From Methylobacter sp. (GTDB lineage: Bacteria; Pseudomonadota; Gammaproteobacteria; Methylococcales; Methylomonadaceae), in assembly GCA_026399025.1 (NCBI GenBank), contig JAPLRU010000050.1, positions 1-38,407 on the forward strand: a stretch of DNA of 38,407 nt, read 5' to 3'. Of the stretch, positions 1 to 8,780 are shown piece after piece. Numbering within the stretch: the first letter of the stretch is position 1; each line of letters starts with the position of its first letter. A program made the position numbers and the translations under genes. The notes under the pieces are model-generated. The model did no database searches. It was not told the origin of the DNA and saw only the letters and a program-made list of their open reading frames with translations.

Positions 1-1
1 T

Positions 2-103
2 ATTACCGACTGGATTGTCGACACAGGCGGCGCGGGATTAGCGGTGTTTTTATTGACTAGGCGAGGCGATGGCTTGCATCGGTTTACAGCCAATGTTCGA
101 TAA
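2..103 (+). CDS. possible 3' end of an unidentified gene (partial)
   Basis: An open frame enters from the left edge and ends at TAA 101-103, giving 33 residues that finish in LLTRRGDGLHRFTANVR. The pattern of a hydrophobic strand, then dG, then RF.AN, recalls the C-terminal extension of some thiolase-like proteins, but this is only a resemblance and the piece is too short to name. It converges on dapB and is separated from it by the hairpin at 121-164. It could also be chance open sequence. Confidence 0.22.
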   Translation: MTDWIVDTGGAGLAVFLLTRRGDGLHRFTANVR

Positions 104-120
104 GTACAGGATGAACCGAG

Positions 121-164
121 TAAAAATGGAACGCAGGTGATGCCGACAGTTATCTGCGTTCCAT
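121..164 (-). terminator. Rho-independent terminator after dapB, possibly bidirectional
   Basis: An 11-bp perfect stem (126-136 ATGGAACGCAG with 154-164 CTGCGTTCCAT) encloses a 17-nt loop. Read on the minus strand it is followed at once by a T-run (125-121), as expected for the end of the dapB transcript about 45 bp past its stop. On the plus strand a T-run at 175-181 lies farther away, so it may also stop transcription from the left. Confidence 0.7.
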
Positions 165-209
165 TGTAGGGGGCGTTTTTTTGCGGGTTACCTAAGTTGA
201 AAGCCTAAT

Positions 210-1016
<807 letters not shown>

Positions 1017-2159
1017 TTATCCTGTTAACTTGTCGAAAAAGCTTTTTACGCCATCGGTCCAGGAAGACTCTTGCGGACTGTGATGTTTACCGCTACCGGA
1101 TAAAGAATCGCTGAGTTGCTCAACCAAGGCTTTTTGTTCTTTGGTCAAATGCACCGGCGTTTCAACCTGTACTTTGCATAACAAATCGCCGACCGGGCCG
1201 CCTCTGACCGGCTTGACGCCTTTACCGCGCAGCCTGAATAATTTACCGGTTTGCGTTTCGGCAGGAATTTTCAACAACACTTTGCCATTCAAAGTAGGGA
1301 CTTCCAACTCGCCGCCCAAGCACGCGGTCGGAAAGCTGATCGGCACTTCGCAATATAAATTGGCGCCGTCGCGGGTAAAAATCTGATGATCTTTTACTTG
1401 AACCTGAACATACAAATCGCCTGCCGGACCGCCGTGCTCCCCGGCTTCGCCTTCGCCGGCCAAACGAATGCGATCGCCGGTATCGACGCCTGCCGGAATT
1501 TTTGCGGACAAGGTTTTGTTTTCTTGAACCCGACCTTGACCATAACAGACGCCGCAAGGATCTTTTATCTGCTTGCCGGTACCGCGACAGGTTGGACAAG
1601 TTTGTTGAACCGAAAAGAACCCCTGCTGCATCCTGACTTGACCGTGACCGTGACAAGTGGAACAGATAACAGGGCTTGAACCTTTTTTAGCGCCGGAGCC
1701 GCTACATTCGCCACAGGTAACCAGCACCGGCACCCGGATTTTAGCATCGGTGCCGAAGACCGCTTCTTCGAGCGTTAATTCCAGGTTGTAGCGTAAATCC
1801 GAGCCGCGTTGAACGTTGCTCCGTTGCTGTCTGCCCCCGCCGCCGAAAATGTCGCCGAAAATATCGCTGAAACTTTCACCGGCGCCGAAACCGCCAAAGC
1901 CGCCTGCACCACGTCCGCCGCCCATTGAAGGATCAATCCCGGCGTGGCCGAACTGGTCGTAAGCGGAGCGTTTTTTAGGATCCGATAAAACTTCGTAAGC
2001 TTCTTTAATCTGTTTAAACTTGGCTTCGGCTTCCACCGGATTGTCTTTGTTTCTATCCGGATGAAATTTCATCGCCTTGCTGCGATAGCTTTTCTTAATC
2101 TCTGCATCACTGGCGTTTTTGTCTACACCGAGAAGCTTGTAAAAATCTTCTTTTGCCAT
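1017..2159 (-). CDS. dnaJ: chaperone DnaJ (Hsp40)
   Basis: DnaJ is the cochaperone that delivers unfolded clients to DnaK and stimulates its ATPase. The 380-residue protein has the full type I layout: J domain 1-70 with HPD at 33-35, a Gly/Phe-rich linker about 75-115 ([18 protein letters not shown]), four CxxCxGxG zinc-binding repeats ([32 protein letters not shown]) about 149-212, and the C-terminal substrate-binding domains. Only a poor ribosome binding site precedes the ATG. It lies 334 bp after dnaK, a gap holding dispersed repeats, so it may have its own promoter as well as read-through from dnaK. Confidence 0.98.
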   Translation of the reverse strand: MAKEDFYKLLGVDKNASDAEIKKSYRSKAMKFHPDRNKDNPVEAEAKFKQIKEAYEVLSDPKKRSAYDQFGHAGIDPSMGGGRGAGGFGGFGAGESFSDIFGDIFGGGGRQQRSNVQRGSDLRYNLELTLEEAVFGTDAKIRVPVLVTCGECSGSGAKKGSSPVICSTCHGHGQVRMQQGFFSVQQTCPTCRGTGKQIKDPCGVCYGQGRVQENKTLSAKIPAGVDTGDRIRLAGEGEAGEHGGPAGDLYVQVQVKDHQIFTRDGANLYCEVPISFPTACLGGELEVPTLNGKVLLKIPAETQTGKLFRLRGKGVKPVRGGPVGDLLCKVQVETPVHLTKEQKALVEQLSDSLSGSGKHHSPQESSWTDGVKSFFDKLTG

Positions 2160-2315
2160 GGTTCAATATTCTATTGTTGGATTCTGGTGATTATCATCGT
2201 CTGATTTTGTCCGAAATACCCCGCGAAGCGGATAATAAACGGAGACGATTATGCTGTCTTCTTTACGGCACTACCTTCGATAATAATTGGCCGATCAGAA
2301 TATCTTAAGCTCTCT

Positions 2316-2342
2316 GTTCGCCCAGAGCCTGCCGAAGGCCGG
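2316..2342 (+). repeat. dispersed repeat copy, GTTCG..GAGCCT..CGAAGG type
   Basis: GTTCGCCCAGAGCCTGCCGA and the following AGGCCGG match most positions of the minus-strand sequence at 8683-8711 (GTTCGACCTGAGCCTATCGA then AGGATGG). The shared core is GTTCG, then GAGCCT, then CGAAGG. This looks like a degenerate member of an intergenic repeat family; only two copies are visible here. Confidence 0.5.
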
Positions 2343-2384
2343 CTATGACTTTGTTCGTTATTAAATCATTAATCAAGGACTGCT

Positions 2385-2450
2385 AAACCACAAAAAGAAC
2401 ACGAAGGGACACGAGATTTTTCTTCGTGAGCTTCGTGTTCTTCGTGGTTT
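2385..2450. repeat. imperfect inverted repeat with AGAACACGAAG arms
   Basis: The left arm, 2385-2406, reads AAACCAC, AAA, then AAGAACACGAAG. The right arm, 2431-2450, is its reverse complement apart from one short indel (AAACCACGAAGAACACGAAG on the minus strand). The 24-nt centre contains a further TCTTCGTGAG half-copy. No T-run follows on either strand, so it is not an ordinary terminator. In the dnaK-dnaJ transcript it would fold into a long hairpin and could act as an mRNA stabiliser. Confidence 0.65.
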
Positions 2451-2493
2451 TATAGGACGCATGATGGCGTATAAGTTACGCCATCACCTAGAT

Positions 2494-4428
2494 TTATTTT
2501 TTATCTTCGTCCTTAACTTCTTCAAACTCGGCATCGACAACACCGTCGTCGGCCGCGGCATGATGCTCCGATGAAGCATGTGCGCCGGCCGCTTCGCCTT
2601 CAGCGGCCGACTTTTGTGCGTAAACGCGCTCAGCCAGTTTGCCGGATAGCTCGGTTAAGTCATGAGTTTTGGCCTCAATCGCCTCTTTATCGTCACCTTT
2701 AAGCACGGCTTTCAGTGCATCAATCGCTTGCTCAATGCTGGCTTTTTCTTCGGCGCTGACTTGATCGCCGAGTTCTTTCATCGATTTTTCAGTGGCGTGA
2801 ATCATACCGTCGCCATGATTACGCGCCGACACCAATTGCGTCAGTTTACGGTCTTCATCGGCATGTGCTTCGGCGTCTTTGATCATGCGTTCAACTTCAT
2901 CATCGGATAAACCGCTGGACGCTTTGATCACGATGGATTGCTTTTTACCGGTCGCCTTGTCTTTGGCGGATACGTTCAAAATACCGTTAGCGTCAATGTC
3001 GAAGGCGACTTCAATTTGCGGGATACCGCGCGGTGCCGGCGGAATGTCGGCCAAGTCAAAGCGTCCCAATGATTTGTTCGCTGCCGCGACTTCGCGCTCA
3101 CCTTGCAACACATGAACGGTTACCGCAGTCTGGTTGTCATCCGCAGTGGAGAAAACTTGCGAGGCATTGGTTGGAATCGTGGTGTTTTTCTCGATCAGTT
3201 TGGTCATCACGCCGCCCATCGTTTCGATACCCAACGATAACGGGATAACGTCCAACAACAACACGTCTTTAACTTCACCGCCTAAAACGCCGGCTTGAAT
3301 CGCCGCGCCTAAAGCGACCGCTTCATCAGGGTTTACGTCTTTACGCGGTTCCTTGCCGAAAATGCTTTTAACCATTTCCTGAACTTTCGGCATACGGGTT
3401 TGACCGCCGACCAAAATCACGTCATTAATATCCGAAGCTTTTAACTTCGCATCTTTCAGCGCCATTTCGCAAGGGCCTTTAGTGCGGTTAATCAGCTCTT
3501 CAACCAACGATTCCAGTTTGGCGCGGGTCAATTTAACGTTTAAATGCTTAGGACCTGATGCGTCTGCGGTAATGTAAGGCAGGTTGACATCGGTTTGTTG
3601 GCTTGAAGATAATTCGATTTTGGCTTTTTCCGCCGCTTCTTTTAAACGTTGCAAGGCCAGCGGGTCGTTATGTACGTCAACGCCGCTTTCTTTTTTAAAT
3701 TCCGAAGCCAAAAATTCAATGATTCTTGAGTCGAAATCCTCACCGCCCAGGAAAGTGTCGCCGTTAGTCGACAGCACTTCGAATTGATGTTCGCCTTCAA
3801 TCTCGGCGATTTCAATGATGGAAATATCGAAGGTACCGCCACCTAAGTCATAAACGGCAATTTTGGTGTCGCCTTTAGGCTTATCCATGCCGAACGCCAA
3901 CGCAGACGCCGTCGGTTCGTTGATAATGCGTTTAACTTCAAGACCGGCGATGCGTCCCGCATCTTTAGTCGCTTGACGTTGCGAGTCGTTAAAATAAGCC
4001 GGTACGGTAATAACCGCTTCGGTGACTTCTTCGCCTAAATAGGCTTCGGCGTCTTTCTTCAATTTCATCAAAATACGCGCTGAAATTTCGGGAGCCGCCA
4101 TTTTCTTGCCGTGAACTTCAACCCACGCGTCGCCGTTTTCCGCTTCAACGATTTTATAAGGCACCATTTTGATGTCTTTTTGCACGACATCGTCTTTAAA
4201 GCGACGACCGATCAAACGCTTGATCGCAAATACCGTATTTTTGGGGTTGGTAACGGCTTGACGTTTCGCCGATTGACCTACCAATACTTCATCGTCGCTG
4301 GTGAAAGCGATAATGGATGGCGTCGTGCGTGCTCCTTCGCTGTTTTCAATTACTCTTGCGACGCCGTTTTCCAATACCGCTACGCACGAATTGGTTGTTC
4401 CTAAATCTATGCCAATTATTTTAGCCAT
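2494..4428 (-). CDS. dnaK: molecular chaperone DnaK (Hsp70)
   Basis: DnaK is the ATP-driven Hsp70 that binds exposed hydrophobic segments in the cytosol, with DnaJ and GrpE as partners. The 644-residue sequence starts [20 protein letters not shown] (phosphate-1 loop) and contains [13 protein letters not shown] near 195 (phosphate-2 signature). The conserved interdomain linker [13 protein letters not shown] (about 388-400) joins the ATPase domain to the substrate-binding domain. The tail is acidic and ends [10 protein letters not shown]. Length is standard. The ATG is preceded by TGGAG at 7-8 nt. It lies 70 bp after grpE in the hrcA-grpE-dnaK order, so CIRCE control from the hrcA promoter is expected. 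Confidence 0.99.
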   Translation of the reverse strand: MAKIIGIDLGTTNSCVAVLENGVARVIENSEGARTTPSIIAFTSDDEVLVGQSAKRQAVTNPKNTVFAIKRLIGRRFKDDVVQKDIKMVPYKIVEAENGDAWVEVHGKKMAAPEISARILMKLKKDAEAYLGEEVTEAVITVPAYFNDSQRQATKDAGRIAGLEVKRIINEPTASALAFGMDKPKGDTKIAVYDLGGGTFDISIIEIAEIEGEHQFEVLSTNGDTFLGGEDFDSRIIEFLASEFKKESGVDVHNDPLALQRLKEAAEKAKIELSSSQQTDVNLPYITADASGPKHLNVKLTRAKLESLVEELINRTKGPCEMALKDAKLKASDINDVILVGGQTRMPKVQEMVKSIFGKEPRKDVNPDEAVALGAAIQAGVLGGEVKDVLLLDVIPLSLGIETMGGVMTKLIEKNTTIPTNASQVFSTADDNQTAVTVHVLQGEREVAAANKSLGRFDLADIPPAPRGIPQIEVAFDIDANGILNVSAKDKATGKKQSIVIKASSGLSDDEVERMIKDAEAHADEDRKLTQLVSARNHGDGMIHATEKSMKELGDQVSAEEKASIEQAIDALKAVLKGDDKEAIEAKTHDLTELSGKLAERVYAQKSAAEGEAAGAHASSEHHAAADDGVVDAEFEEVKDEDKK

Positions 4429-4498
4429 TGAGTTCTCCAGACCTGAATTTATTTAAAAAGTAAAAGTTGTTACAAATATAAGGCTGCTTTATTGGATT

Positions 4499-5110
4499 TC
4501 AAGCCTGCTCATCGATACTGGGGCTATCCGCCGGTTTTTTTTCGGCGGCTTTAGCTACCAAAACCATTGCCGGACGCAGCAAACGTCCGTTCAACATATA
4601 GCCTTTTTGGAAAACGTTAACCACCGTATTCGGCTCGGCGCCTTCTACAGTCTGCATCGCCATGGCCTGATGCTGCTCGGCATTAAAAGGTTGGCCGATG
4701 GGATCAATCGTTTCAATTTTGAATTTTGCAAAGACCGATTCGAACTGTTTAATGGTTAAATCGCTGCCTTCACGGAATTTTTTAACGTCTTCGCTTTCGC
4801 CGGTTGCAGCTTGCAAACCTAACACCAAACTGTCTAATACCGGCAGAAGCTCCTTGGCGAAACTGGTTAACGCAAACTTGTGCGCATCTTCCAGATCTTT
4901 TTGCGTTCTTCTTTTCAGGTTTTCCATTTCCGCTTGAACCCGCACCGCTTTATCCCAATTTTCCTGCGCCTTTTGCTCGGCTTGGGCCAATGCCTGTTGT
5001 AACTCATCAATCGTAAGTTCGTGCTCAACTAATTCGGTATGCGGCTGTTCATTGACCGCTTCGTTTTCAGTTTTAGCCTGAGATTCAGGCACTTCCTGAC
5101 CAGTACTCAT
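4499..5110 (-). CDS. grpE: nucleotide exchange factor GrpE
   Basis: GrpE releases ADP from DnaK and acts as a thermosensor of the Hsp70 cycle. I place the start at the ATG beginning MSTGQEVPES (203 residues) because AAGGAG lies 8-9 nt upstream. A longer frame to 5170 would add 20 atypical residues (MSFLCRWAWILI). Residues about 25-85 form the long alpha-helix and coiled coil (ELQQALAQAEQKAQENWDKA), followed by RVQAEMENLKRRTQKD and the beta-wing domain, with family motifs such as FNAEQHQAM and VVNVFQKGYMLNGRLLRPAMV. It sits between hrcA and dnaK in the same operon. Confidence 0.96.
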   Translation of the reverse strand: MSTGQEVPESQAKTENEAVNEQPHTELVEHELTIDELQQALAQAEQKAQENWDKAVRVQAEMENLKRRTQKDLEDAHKFALTSFAKELLPVLDSLVLGLQAATGESEDVKKFREGSDLTIKQFESVFAKFKIETIDPIGQPFNAEQHQAMAMQTVEGAEPNTVVNVFQKGYMLNGRLLRPAMVLVAKAAEKKPADSPSIDEQA

Positions 5111-5173
5111 TTTGTATAGCTCCTTAATGTTTGAAATTAATATCCATGCCCAACGGCACAAGAAAGACATCTT

Positions 5174-6247
5174 TTATAGTGGGGTCGTTGATTTTGGATT
5201 CAAGGCGGCGCCTAATAATTTTGCCGTCACATCGACAAAAGGAATGATTTTCTCGTAAGCCATGCGGGTCGGGCCGATCACGCCGAGTACGCCGACCACT
5301 TCATTGCTGACCGAATAGGAGGACGTTACCAGACTGCAATGGTCGAAAGCCCGATAGCCGGATTCTTCGCCGATAAATATCTGTACGCCATCCGCTTTCA
5401 TGCATTGATCCAGCAAATGAATAACCCCTTGTTTTTGGCTGAAGGCTTCAAACAGATTTTTTAAGCGGTCCATGTCCGACAATTCCGAAAATCCCATCAG
5501 ATTGGTTTCGCCGGTCAACACATAATCGTCTTTTTGATTGTTCTGATCGAACGCCAGCTGCGCCATTGTTACCGCATCCAGCATGCCTTGGTTCATGCGT
5601 TCCTGAGCTTCCTGCAATTCTTTGACCACGGCTTTACGCACGGCATCCAGGCTACGCCCGGAATAAATGGAATTTAAATAATTGGCCGCCTGCTGTAATT
5701 CCGCAGGACTGAATAGTTTAGAGGTGTGAATGATTTTATTATGGACTTCCTGTTCATCGGTCACAAAAATGACCAATACGCGGGTGTGCGATAAAGACAG
5801 AAACTCGATATGGCGCAAACATACCTGCTCTCTTTTAGGCAGCGTCACGACCCCGGCCATCTGCGTTAATTCCGAAAGCAGACGCGATGCAACGCCAATT
5901 GCATCACCGGCATCCTCGCTTAACGACAAGCCTTGATGCAGTCGGGTTAAATCTTTCGACTCCAACGGCTTTACCGTCAACAAACTATCGACAAACAAGC
6001 GATAGCCGCTGACCGTGGGCACCCGTCCCGCCGAAGTATGCGGCGAATGCACCAGACCCAAGTCTTCCAGATCGGCCATGACGTTACGAATAGTGGCCGG
6101 ACTTAGGTTTAAATCCGAATCTTTTGATAAAGCCCGCGAACCCACCGGCTGTCCATCGTTGATATAGCGCTCGACCAGCGTTTTTAACAGCTGTAGCGAC
6201 CGCCCATTTAAAACTTGCGAATTACTCACACCAACCTCTGCAACCAT
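5174..6247 (-). CDS. hrcA: heat-inducible transcription repressor HrcA
   Basis: HrcA binds CIRCE operators and represses chaperone genes until heat or unfolded protein inactivates it. The N-terminal winged-helix segment is plain: NGRSLQLLKTLVERYINDGQ, then GSRALSK, LSPATIRNVMADLEDLGL and the conserved HTSAGRVPT. The C-terminal GAF-like domain ends with GVLGVIGPTRMAYEKIIPFV. I use ATG 6247 (357 residues) because GGAG lies 8 nt upstream, within the CIRCE element itself. A GTG at 6229, with AGAGG before it, would start just ahead of SNSQVLNGRS and is a real alternative; the GTG at 6256 lies inside the operator. HrcA is not universal in gammaproteobacteria, most of which rely on sigma32 alone. 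Confidence 0.96.
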   Translation of the reverse strand: MVAEVGVSNSQVLNGRSLQLLKTLVERYINDGQPVGSRALSKDSDLNLSPATIRNVMADLEDLGLVHSPHTSAGRVPTVSGYRLFVDSLLTVKPLESKDLTRLHQGLSLSEDAGDAIGVASRLLSELTQMAGVVTLPKREQVCLRHIEFLSLSHTRVLVIFVTDEQEVHNKIIHTSKLFSPAELQQAANYLNSIYSGRSLDAVRKAVVKELQEAQERMNQGMLDAVTMAQLAFDQNNQKDDYVLTGETNLMGFSELSDMDRLKNLFEAFSQKQGVIHLLDQCMKADGVQIFIGEESGYRAFDHCSLVTSSYSVSNEVVGVLGVIGPTRMAYEKIIPFVDVTAKLLGAALNPKSTTPL

Positions 6248-6249
6248 AT

Positions 6250-6276
6250 TTAGCACTCCGTTAACACGAGTGCCAG
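6250..6276. promoter_or_regulatory. CIRCE operator (HrcA site)
   Basis: Left arm TTAGCACTC (6250-6258), a 9-nt spacer, and right arm GAGTGCCAG (6268-6276). The left arm matches the CIRCE consensus TTAGCACTC-N9-GAGTGCTAA exactly; the right arm matches 7 of 9. It lies directly downstream of the hrcA -10 box, over the expected transcription start, and contains the likely hrcA Shine-Dalgarno. This fits autorepression of the operon. Confidence 0.9.
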
Positions 6277-6282
6277 CAGGGC

Positions 6283-6311
6283 AAAGTATCAGCTCATTGT
6301 GCTGTTGTCAA
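6283..6311 (-). promoter_or_regulatory. sigma70-type promoter of hrcA-grpE-dnaK
   Basis: On the minus strand TTGACA (6311-6306), a 17-nt spacer and TACTTT (6288-6283). The -35 is perfect and the spacing optimal; the CIRCE element begins 6 nt after the -10. I see no CCCCAT-type sigma32 -10, so HrcA relief appears to be the main heat control at this site. Confidence 0.75.
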
Positions 6312-6350
6312 TAAACCTAAAAACCCGGTTACTATTTCATAGCGTTCGAG

Positions 6351-7433
6351 TTATCGCAGCTCGATTAAGCGCTGTTTGATATAGCCGGCAATGGATTCTT
6401 TTAGTGTATTTTTGTTGAGCGCTTGCTGGTAGGCCTCGCGGGCAAATTTAGAATTACCCAGTTTCTCTTGCGCTAAAGCAAGACCCAGCCAGTTTTCGGC
6501 TTTTTCCGGGTTAATGGTGACCAATCTTTGATAGACCTTAGAGGCATTGTTAAATGACGGCAGCTGCTGATAAGCAGCGGCCAATAAAGACAAATAAACT
6601 TCATTGGAAGTGTCTGCCGAATCAACCCGCTGTAGCGTTTTCAGCGCGCCGCCGGGATTTTTTTGTTGCAGATATAATTGCGCACGGGTGTTGATAAATT
6701 GCAGGTTATCAGGAAAAAAAGCCAGGCTTTGATCCAGGAACTCGGCGGTTTTGTTGATTTGGCCCTGATTGTGCAATGTTTTAGCCAATAACAACCGGGC
6801 CCCAAGGTGGCGCGGATCGAGCGCAAGCACCTGTTCCAGTTTATTGATGACCGAATAGCCTTCAACGTTATTTTCTGCCTGACGATAGAGTGCATCCGCT
6901 TGCTGTCTGGCGGTTTTAGGTTTGCTCAGTGCCGGTTTAGGAGCAGCGGATATTTTTTTTAGCGGCGGTTCGGGAGGGGAGGCAAGCGTCGCTTGAACTG
7001 GCGCAGCCGGTGGCGCCGGTTTGACCGGTGCAACAGATTGAACTGCTGTTATTGTCTCAACCGCCAATGCAGGCGGAACCACCGGAACGGGCTGAGACGT
7101 TGTTCTTTCGGCGGGCTTTTGTTCGATTTTTTGTGCGGGATTGATAATCGCGTTCGGCGCGGCGAGTACTCTTTCGTAAGAAACACTGGGCAGCGGATCT
7201 TTTTTAGTACGCTCGGCAACGATGAGCGGAGGCTGTTTAACCGGCGTTTTGCTGTATTGAAAGACCCAATAAGCGCCGCCTGCTGCAATAAGGGCCAACA
7301 CGCCTGCAAGCAAAAAGCGTATTTTTGATGCGGGCGGCGATGCGGCCTGAATAGTGTGCTGCAAAATCGATGCTTCGTTATTCGTTGTACTGCGGCTTTC
7401 CAAATCGCGCAGCATTTGATTAATTAGACTCAT
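6351..7433 (-). CDS. mshN: MshN-like tetratricopeptide protein
   Basis: The 360-residue protein begins MSLINQMLRDLESR, a signature of MSHA-pilus biogenesis MshN. It then has one membrane span (about 38-60, FLLAGVLALIAAGGAYWVF), a Pro/Ala/Lys-rich linker (about 65-175), and tetratricopeptide repeats from about 180 to the end (LDPRHLGARLLLAKTLHNQG; INPEKAENWLGLALAQEKLG). The topology predicts a short cytosolic N-terminus and a periplasmic TPR domain, suited to scaffolding type IV-like pilus or surface assembly. It overlaps the upstream mshM-like gene by 4 bp (translational coupling). No other msh gene is in the window, so a role in an MSHA pilus is inferred from the pair alone. Confidence 0.85.
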   Translation of the reverse strand: MSLINQMLRDLESRSTTNNEASILQHTIQAASPPASKIRFLLAGVLALIAAGGAYWVFQYSKTPVKQPPLIVAERTKKDPLPSVSYERVLAAPNAIINPAQKIEQKPAERTTSQPVPVVPPALAVETITAVQSVAPVKPAPPAAPVQATLASPPEPPLKKISAAPKPALSKPKTARQQADALYRQAENNVEGYSVINKLEQVLALDPRHLGARLLLAKTLHNQGQINKTAEFLDQSLAFFPDNLQFINTRAQLYLQQKNPGGALKTLQRVDSADTSNEVYLSLLAAAYQQLPSFNNASKVYQRLVTINPEKAENWLGLALAQEKLGNSKFAREAYQQALNKNTLKESIAGYIKQRLIELR

Positions 7434-8329
7434 ACCTTAGGCACCCATAGGTAAGCGATAACCGCGAGCAGCAGCAACAGTAAATAGCGTTTACGGCAAC
7501 CCAAAAACTTAAGTTTTGTATTAGCGTCTTCGGTGTCCATAGCGGCCAGATAAACATGTTTCACGCCTATTGCCGAATGGCCCTTGCCAAAAGCCGACAA
7601 CATCGCTTTATTGGCTAAGATATTCACCAGCCGAGGTATGCCCCGACTATAGTAATGCATCGCTCTAATCGCCGCCCCGGAAAAAATGCTTATATTCCCC
7701 ATGCCGGCGACACGTAACCGGTGCTTAATATAATCGGCAACATTTTGAACCGTAAGCGGTTTTAGCGCATAGCTGAAAGTGATGCGCTGCCTAAGCTGCC
7801 GGATGGCTTTGTTTTGCAATTGTTCGTCAAGTTCAGGTTGACCGAATAACACAATTTGCAGCAATTTTTGTTTTTCGGTTTCCAGATTGGTAATAAGCCG
7901 AAGCGCTTCTAACGTCTCAATCGACATGGATTGGGCTTCATCAATAATCAACACCATTTTTTTTCCGTTAGTAGCGCTATTGATTAAAAAATCATTAATG
8001 AGGTTTATCAGTCCGTTTTGCCCGGTATGGCGGGGATATTCAATATTCATTTCAGCCGCAATTGCCCTCAGCAAATCTACCGGAGGCAAATGCGGATTGG
8101 GAAGGTAGGCCGTCTCGAAAGGTTCGGGTAACTCGTTAAGCAATTTTCGGCAGAGCATGGTTTTACCGGTGCCGACGTCGCCGGTGATTTTGATAAAGCC
8201 TTCGCCGTTATGTAAAGCGATCAGCAACACATTGAATGCTTCTATATGAGAAGGTAGTCCGCAAAAAAACTGCGTGTCCGGCGTTAAGCCAAAGGGGTGA
8301 TTATTTAGACCAAAATGCGTTTTATACAT
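7430..8329 (-). CDS. mshM: MshM-like AAA ATPase (ExeA family)
   Basis: An inner-membrane-associated ATPase of the ExeA/GspA/MshM group, which helps assemble pili or secretins across peptidoglycan. I choose ATG 8329 (299 residues, MYKTHFGLNNHPFGLTPD), the canonical family start; a TTG at 8341 would add four residues. It has a Walker A motif GDVGTGKT (50-57), Walker B VLIIDEAQ (126-133, Asp130-Glu131), a sensor-like RQLRQRITF region, and a C-terminal membrane span (LLLLLLAVIAYLWV). It overlaps mshN by 4 bp. A promoter is proposed at 8367-8395. Confidence 0.87.
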   Translation of the reverse strand: MYKTHFGLNNHPFGLTPDTQFFCGLPSHIEAFNVLLIALHNGEGFIKITGDVGTGKTMLCRKLLNELPEPFETAYLPNPHLPPVDLLRAIAAEMNIEYPRHTGQNGLINLINDFLINSATNGKKMVLIIDEAQSMSIETLEALRLITNLETEKQKLLQIVLFGQPELDEQLQNKAIRQLRQRITFSYALKPLTVQNVADYIKHRLRVAGMGNISIFSGAAIRAMHYYSRGIPRLVNILANKAMLSAFGKGHSAIGVKHVYLAAMDTEDANTKLKFLGCRKRYLLLLLLAVIAYLWVPKV

Positions 8330-8366
8330 AAATAACGGCAAAAATGTTTTTCATGAAGAAAACGCC

Positions 8367-8395
8367 ATTATAGCTATTCGGAAATCGCTTGTCCT
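8367..8395 (-). promoter_or_regulatory. predicted promoter of mshM-mshN
   Basis: On the minus strand AGGACA (8395-8390), 17 nt, then a perfect TATAAT (8372-8367), 37 bp before the chosen mshM start. The -35 matches 4 of 6 positions. Confidence 0.55.
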
Positions 8396-8548
8396 TGTGT
8401 AACTGCCGAGCAGAGGCCCTGTGTTAATAATGGACCACGAGTTGCTGTGGTTAAATCGATTTTAAGAAATTAACGGATTAGGTTGATTTGTATCGGCTGC
8501 GTTCCCTTTTTCTAAGCGCTGTGTTGGGCATGAAAAAGTTTTTTACCT

Positions 8549-8617
8549 TTACCTCAGCGCTTGATCTATCAATCGAGACAGTTGGGTTTCGGCTTTGCGG
8601 ATAGTGACTGTTTGCAT
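8549..8617 (-). pseudogene. remnant of a Phd/YefM-family antitoxin gene
   Basis: ATG 8617 opens a 22-codon frame, MQTVTIRKAETQLSRLIDQA then LR and TAA. This matches the N-terminal beta-strand and helix of prevent-host-death antitoxins (typically M.TV.I.EAKT.LS.LI..A). The family then continues with a glycine-rich turn and PVARL, which is absent here. GAGA before the ATG may be the old ribosome binding site. I found no toxin frame downstream (8342-8548). The remnant suggests a lost toxin-antitoxin module between the cyd operon and mshM. Confidence 0.55.
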
Positions 8618-8664
8618 GATAGATCTCGTTGAATTCCGGTAGTTTGCTCTATCGGATGTGCTGC

Positions 8665-8716
8665 AAAAAATGGCTTAACCGTCCATCCTTCGATAGGCTC
8701 AGGTCGAACGGTTAAG
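8665..8716 (-). terminator. terminator of the cyd operon, built on a dispersed repeat
   Basis: On the minus strand CTTAACCGT (8716-8708) pairs with ACGGTTAAG (8682-8674) around a 25-nt loop, followed by CCATTTTTT (8673-8665). The loop is the GTTCG..GAGCCT..CGAAGG repeat also seen at 2316-2342. Its position, about 65 bp after the last cyd gene, fits a Rho-independent terminator. Confidence 0.65.
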
Positions 8717-8780
8717 TCATGTTGTTTTTTGCTTTAAACGGGAAGCCCAACAAAACCAGAGCATTCTGCGGGCCTGATAT

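Larger units (their letters stand above)
2160..2493. other. dnaK-dnaJ intergenic region
   Basis: This 334-bp gap contains no convincing coding sequence. It holds two repeat-like segments, listed separately: a GTTCG..GAGCCT..CGAAGG motif at 2316-2342 and a long imperfect inverted repeat at 2385-2450. There is also a small palindrome CCGCGAAGCGG at 2221-2231. I could not identify a clear dnaJ promoter. Confidence 0.6.

Noticed and set aside
4111-4404. Open frames opposite dnaK
   Set aside because: They are shadows of the conserved dnaK reading frame.
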